Source: UBA10427 sp003500135
GTDB taxonomy: Bacteria > Bacteroidota > Bacteroidia > Cytophagales > Cyclobacteriaceae
Assembly: GCA_963966275.1 (NCBI GenBank)
Contig: CAWZYQ010000106.1
Span: 1 to 13,427 of the forward strand
Length of the DNA: 13,427 nt
Direction of reading: 5' to 3'
This document shows positions 12,461-13,427 of the stretch, one piece after another. Numbering within the stretch: position 1 is the stretch's first letter; every line of letters begins with the position of its first letter. Under the pieces are notes generated by a model. That model was given only the letters and a program-made list of their open reading frames with translations, did not search any database and was not told the origin of the DNA. The translations under genes and the position numbers were made by a program.

Positions 12461-13427
12461 ATGAAAACCAAGAATGAAAAAAAGACCATTAATGCGTGGT
12501 GCATGTATGACTGGGCCAACTCGGTTTATTCTCTTGTCATTAGCTCCACCATATTTCCGGTTTATTACAACAGCGCTACTAACTCTGCATTTGGTTCGGA
12601 TAGGGTTGATTTTTTCGGATTCAATATTACCAACTCCGTTTTATACTCGTACTCGCTTTCTTTTGCATTTTTGATTATTGCAATCTTATCGCCATTACTT
12701 TCCGGAATAGCCGACTATGGGGGCAGGCGCAAATTTTTCATGAAATTTTTCACCTATTTAGGGGGTTTATCCTGTATCGGCCTGTATTGGTTCAACGGCG
12801 CCAACGTTGAACTAGGCATTACATTATCCGTGTTGGCTTGTATCGGTTTTGCCGGAGGCCTGGTATTTTACAATGCATTTTTGCCTGTCATCGCTACACC
12901 CGAAAAATATGATATTGTGAGTGCGAAAGGGTATTCGCTGGGTTACATTGGAAGTGTGATATTATTGATCTTCAATCTGGTTACTATTACTTTCCCCGAT
13001 CTGTTTGGGTTTCAAGCGGAAGTTGGGGCTGTAAAATTATCTTTTATTTTGGTCGGTACCTGGTGGATCGGTTTTGCCCAAATACCTTTCTATATTCTCC
13101 CCTCCAATAAAAGAAGTGGTATAGACTATTCCAATATTATTAAAAGAGGTTATCAGGAGATTATCCAGGTGTGGAAGTCGGCCAGGCAAAATAAAATGTT
13201 GAAAAGGTTCCTGCTGAGTTTCTTTTTTTACTCAACCGGTGTACAAACTGTTATGTATCTGGCGGCGCTCTTTGGTGATAAGGAATTGAATATGCCAGGC
13301 AATAAACTGATCCTAACCATTTTGATCATTCAGATCGTGGCAGTTGGAGGGTCTTATCTCTTTGCCCGGTTATCAGAGAGAAAAGGCAATATCTTTTCAT
13401 TGTCCATCATGGTATTTATTTGGATTA
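12461..13427 (+). CDS. MFS transporter, UMF1/Atg22-like, 3' end outside window
   Basis: The frame opens at ATG 12461 and stays open to the window end, giving 322 codons plus one base; family members usually have about 430 residues, so roughly a quarter is missing. The N-terminal motif NAWCMYDWANSVYSLVI is characteristic of the UMF1 group of the major facilitator superfamily, related to yeast vacuolar effluxer Atg22. An MFS motif A-like loop follows membrane segments 1-2 (SGIADYGGRRK, about residues 84-94). Many hydrophobic segments follow, such as LACIGFAGGLVFYNAF and GYIGSVILLIFNLVTI, with a polar central loop near NKRSGIDYSNIIKRGYQE. Bacterial members are putative exporters of unknown substrate. 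It starts after the ExbB/ExbD terminator and is a separate transcription unit. Confidence 0.88.
   Translation, partial: MKTKNEKKTINAWCMYDWANSVYSLVISSTIFPVYYNSATNSAFGSDRVDFFGFNITNSVLYSYSLSFAFLIIAILSPLLSGIADYGGRRKFFMKFFTYLGGLSCIGLYWFNGANVELGITLSVLACIGFAGGLVFYNAFLPVIATPEKYDIVSAKGYSLGYIGSVILLIFNLVTITFPDLFGFQAEVGAVKLSFILVGTWWIGFAQIPFYILPSNKRSGIDYSNIIKRGYQEIIQVWKSARQNKMLKRFLLSFFFYSTGVQTVMYLAALFGDKELNMPGNKLILTILIIQIVAVGGSYLFARLSERKGNIFSLSIMVFIWI

Noticed and set aside
12263..12674. Two short plus-strand ORFs across the second ExbD end, the terminator and the MFS start
   Set aside because: They lie out of frame with the clear ExbD and MFS genes. The first runs through an intrinsic terminator and neither shows a recognisable domain.

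Overview
The window reads as a chromosomal segment of a member of the Bacteroidota, most likely a Cytophagales-type bacterium. The evidence is a Bacteroidota-style promoter (TTG, 19 bases, TAACTTTG) upstream of greA, a near absence of Shine-Dalgarno sequences before the genes, and the protein set: a periplasmic-TPR histidine kinase, a zinc-ligand-free HIT protein, an OppC-like permease with a large periplasmic insert, a type I asparaginase, and an ExbB / small membrane protein / ExbD / ExbD cluster. The taxonomic call is inference; no rRNA is present. The first 47 bases are not genomic: they are an untrimmed Illumina Nextera adapter containing the Tn5 mosaic end, so the window starts at a contig end.

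Layout. 48-1528 (minus): a TPR sensor histidine kinase, cut by the contig end just after its H-box. 1529-1841: intergenic region with a promoter, a strong intrinsic terminator immediately behind it, and a second hairpin with a tiny ORF, all ahead of greA. 1842-2740 (plus): greA and a HIT-family gene. 2743-3318 (minus): ruvC, convergent with the HIT gene and only 2 bases from it. 3379-9748 (plus): a tight seven-gene run encoding a GT2 glycosyltransferase, a small winged-helix-like protein, the OppC-like permease, a SpoIIE/PP2C phosphatase, a NodB-type deacetylase, a TatD nuclease and asparaginase. 9835-9922: tRNA-Ser(GGA). 10002-12285: the proton-channel cluster, closed by an intrinsic terminator at 12304-12336. 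12461 to the end: an MFS transporter of the UMF1/Atg22-like type, cut by the window end.

How the genes work together. greA (transcript cleavage), the HIT protein (nucleotide hydrolysis) and ruvC (Holliday junction resolution) are housekeeping genes. The seven-gene run mixes envelope functions (glycosyltransferase, deacetylase, permease) with signalling and metabolism. Two of its junctions are 8-base overlaps, so common transcription and translational coupling are likely even though a shared pathway is not evident. The ExbB/ExbD cluster should form a proton-motive-force-driven inner-membrane motor energising a TonB-like partner encoded elsewhere.

Most of the window is ordinary core genome. 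The most interesting signal is the greA leader, where a predicted transcription start lies at the base of a 14-pair terminator hairpin followed by eight T. This resembles the GraL arrangement described for E. coli greA, in a distant phylum with unrelated promoter sequences. I found no CRISPR array, insertion sequence, prophage or defence system.
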